This document shows positions 63,255 through 64,000 of a DNA stretch of 64,000 bases, piece after piece. The notes under the pieces were generated by a model. That model was not told the DNA's origin. It searched no databases and saw nothing but the letters and a program-made list of their open reading frames with translations. How positions within the stretch are numbered: the stretch's first letter is position 1; the number at the start of each line of letters is the position of its first letter. The stretch covers positions 64,501-128,500 of the forward strand of contig NZ_VTEX01000003.1 in the NCBI RefSeq assembly GCF_008180865.1, in the 5' to 3' direction. The translations under genes and the position numbers were made by a program. This DNA comes from Rossellomorea aquimaris (lineage in GTDB: Bacteria > Bacillota > Bacilli > Bacillales > Bacillaceae_B).

Positions 63255-64000
63255 TTATTGTTCTGAAACTGCCGGTTTTGCTTTTTCTCCAAACAGAAAA
63301 GCGAATGCGATGATTAAGATGATCACAACGCCAAGACCGAATAGTGTGCTTCCAGTGAATCCTAATACAAGATATCCAATTGAAGCAGCAACCGCTCCTA
63401 TTAATGCGTATGGAAGCTGTGTAAGAACGTGATCGATATGATTGCTTCCTGCCCCTGTAGAGGAAAGGATGGTTGTATCCGAGATTGGAGAACAGTGATC
63501 TCCCAATACGGACCCGGCTAATACAGCTGCCATAGCAGGAAGTAAGATACTTACATCTGTAGCTGCAGCAATTTCCCCGGCGATCGGAAGTAAGATTCCG
63601 AAAGATCCCCATGAAGTTCCCGTCGAGAATGCCATGATTCCGGCAACTAAGAATAAAATGACTGGAAGTGCCTGCATCGGTAAGCTTGATTGTTCAACCA
63701 GACCCGCAAGATACGTACCTGTTTGCAATTGATCGATCAACGTGACGATCGTCCAGGCGAAGATAAGGATGTAAACGGCCGGCAACATGGATTTGATCCC
63801 TTCCACTACTGCTACTCCAACTGCTTTACCTTCGATTCCTTTCAAGCTGACTTGACGGATGAAGAAGATCAGCGCAACAAGGAGACCGAATAATCCACCA
63901 TATAATAATGATTTCGTTACATCTGTATTTTCAAAAATCGGCAGGATGTCAAATGATCCAACGGCTTGATACCCTGTCCAGAGCATCATTCCAATTGTAC
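63255..64000 (-). CDS. NhaC-family Na+/H+ antiporter, C-terminal part
   Basis: At least 248 residues of an integral membrane antiporter; the start lies beyond the right edge. AFSTGTSWGSFGILLPIAG and AGSVLGDHCSPISDTTILSS are NhaC signatures containing the conserved Asp/His/Ser residues of the ion path. It resembles the NhaC/MleN branch. Exact substrate (Na+/H+ or malate-lactate coupled) cannot be decided from this half. Confidence 0.85.
   Translation of the reverse strand, partial: TIGMMLWTGYQAVGSFDILPIFENTDVTKSLLYGGLFGLLVALIFFIRQVSLKGIEGKAVGVAVVEGIKSMLPAVYILIFAWTIVTLIDQLQTGTYLAGLVEQSSLPMQALPVILFLVAGIMAFSTGTSWGSFGILLPIAGEIAAATDVSILLPAMAAVLAGSVLGDHCSPISDTTILSSTGAGSNHIDHVLTQLPYALIGAVAASIGYLVLGFTGSTLFGLGVVIILIIAFAFLFGEKAKPAVSEQ

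Noticed and set aside
63125-63313. 62-codon frame upstream of the NSS large-subunit gene
   Set aside because: No ribosome-binding site, runs through the terminator hairpin and into the 3' end of the NhaC-type gene.

Overview
The window is chromosomal DNA from a moderately low-GC, endospore-forming Bacillaceae. Its gene order is largely collinear with the yug-kap-yuxJ-pbpD-mrp-yui-yum-yut-lipA-lytH stretch of Bacillus subtilis. Sporulation-linked genes (kapB/kapD, yutH, yutC, lytH, a YuzC-like coat protein) together with Mrp, NhaC-type and NSS sodium transporters suggest a salt-adapted or marine spore former. No rRNA, tRNA, CRISPR array, prophage or intact IS element was seen.

Region by region: 1-2 kb holds the end of an iron alcohol dehydrogenase gene, a yuzA-like gene and an aldehyde dehydrogenase. 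2-6.7 kb is an arginine/ornithine/glutamate catabolic island (rocG, rocD, a rocA fragment, and a RocR-like regulator that has lost the sigma-54 contact loop). 7-12 kb has catalase with PerR boxes, an aldA/DUF779 pair, a MEDS protein and the S1 protein YugI. 12-14.8 kb has an ECF sigma factor with a membrane partner, a MITE-like repeat and a small membrane protein. 15-28.7 kb has an NSS transporter, an Xre regulator, alaT-alaR, yugF, patB, a SodC-like lipoprotein, a cyclophilin lipoprotein, kapB, kapD, an MFS transporter with pbpD, and yufK. 29-34.8 kb is the seven-gene mrpABCDEFG antiporter operon. 34.8-46.2 kb has a DUF2188 protein, a hotdog thioesterase, a coat-like protein, yuiF, pepA, yuiD, a cobalamin-binding protein, yuiC, yuiB, yuiA, a Nudix hydrolase, yumB and yumC. 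A second copy of the MITE-like repeat lies at 46.3-46.8 kb. 47-61.3 kb is a yut/yuz block of Fe-S assembly (sufA-like, yutI), oxidoreductases, yutH-yutG-yutF-yutE, yutD, yutC, lipA and lytH. It is interrupted at 54.5-55.7 kb by an accessory patch with a broken sda-like gene, an Xre gene and an inverted-repeat segment. 61.3-64 kb has an NSS transporter with its 35-residue small subunit and a partial NhaC-type antiporter.

The most interesting signals are: (1) the RocR-like activator with intact ATPase and HTH motifs but no GAFTGA, next to a 45-codon rocA remnant, two 17-bp palindromes and no visible -24/-12 promoter, which suggests a roc switch rewired away from SigL or decaying; (2) a 0.52-kb MITE-like element in two full copies plus a solo end; (3) an sda-like checkpoint gene that begins at ATC and needs a -1 shift to read through; (4) a SodC-like lipoprotein with one copper-ligand His replaced by Asp; (5) an ECF sigma factor paired with an unusual anti-sigma-like membrane protein. 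No complete new defence or biosynthetic system was found.
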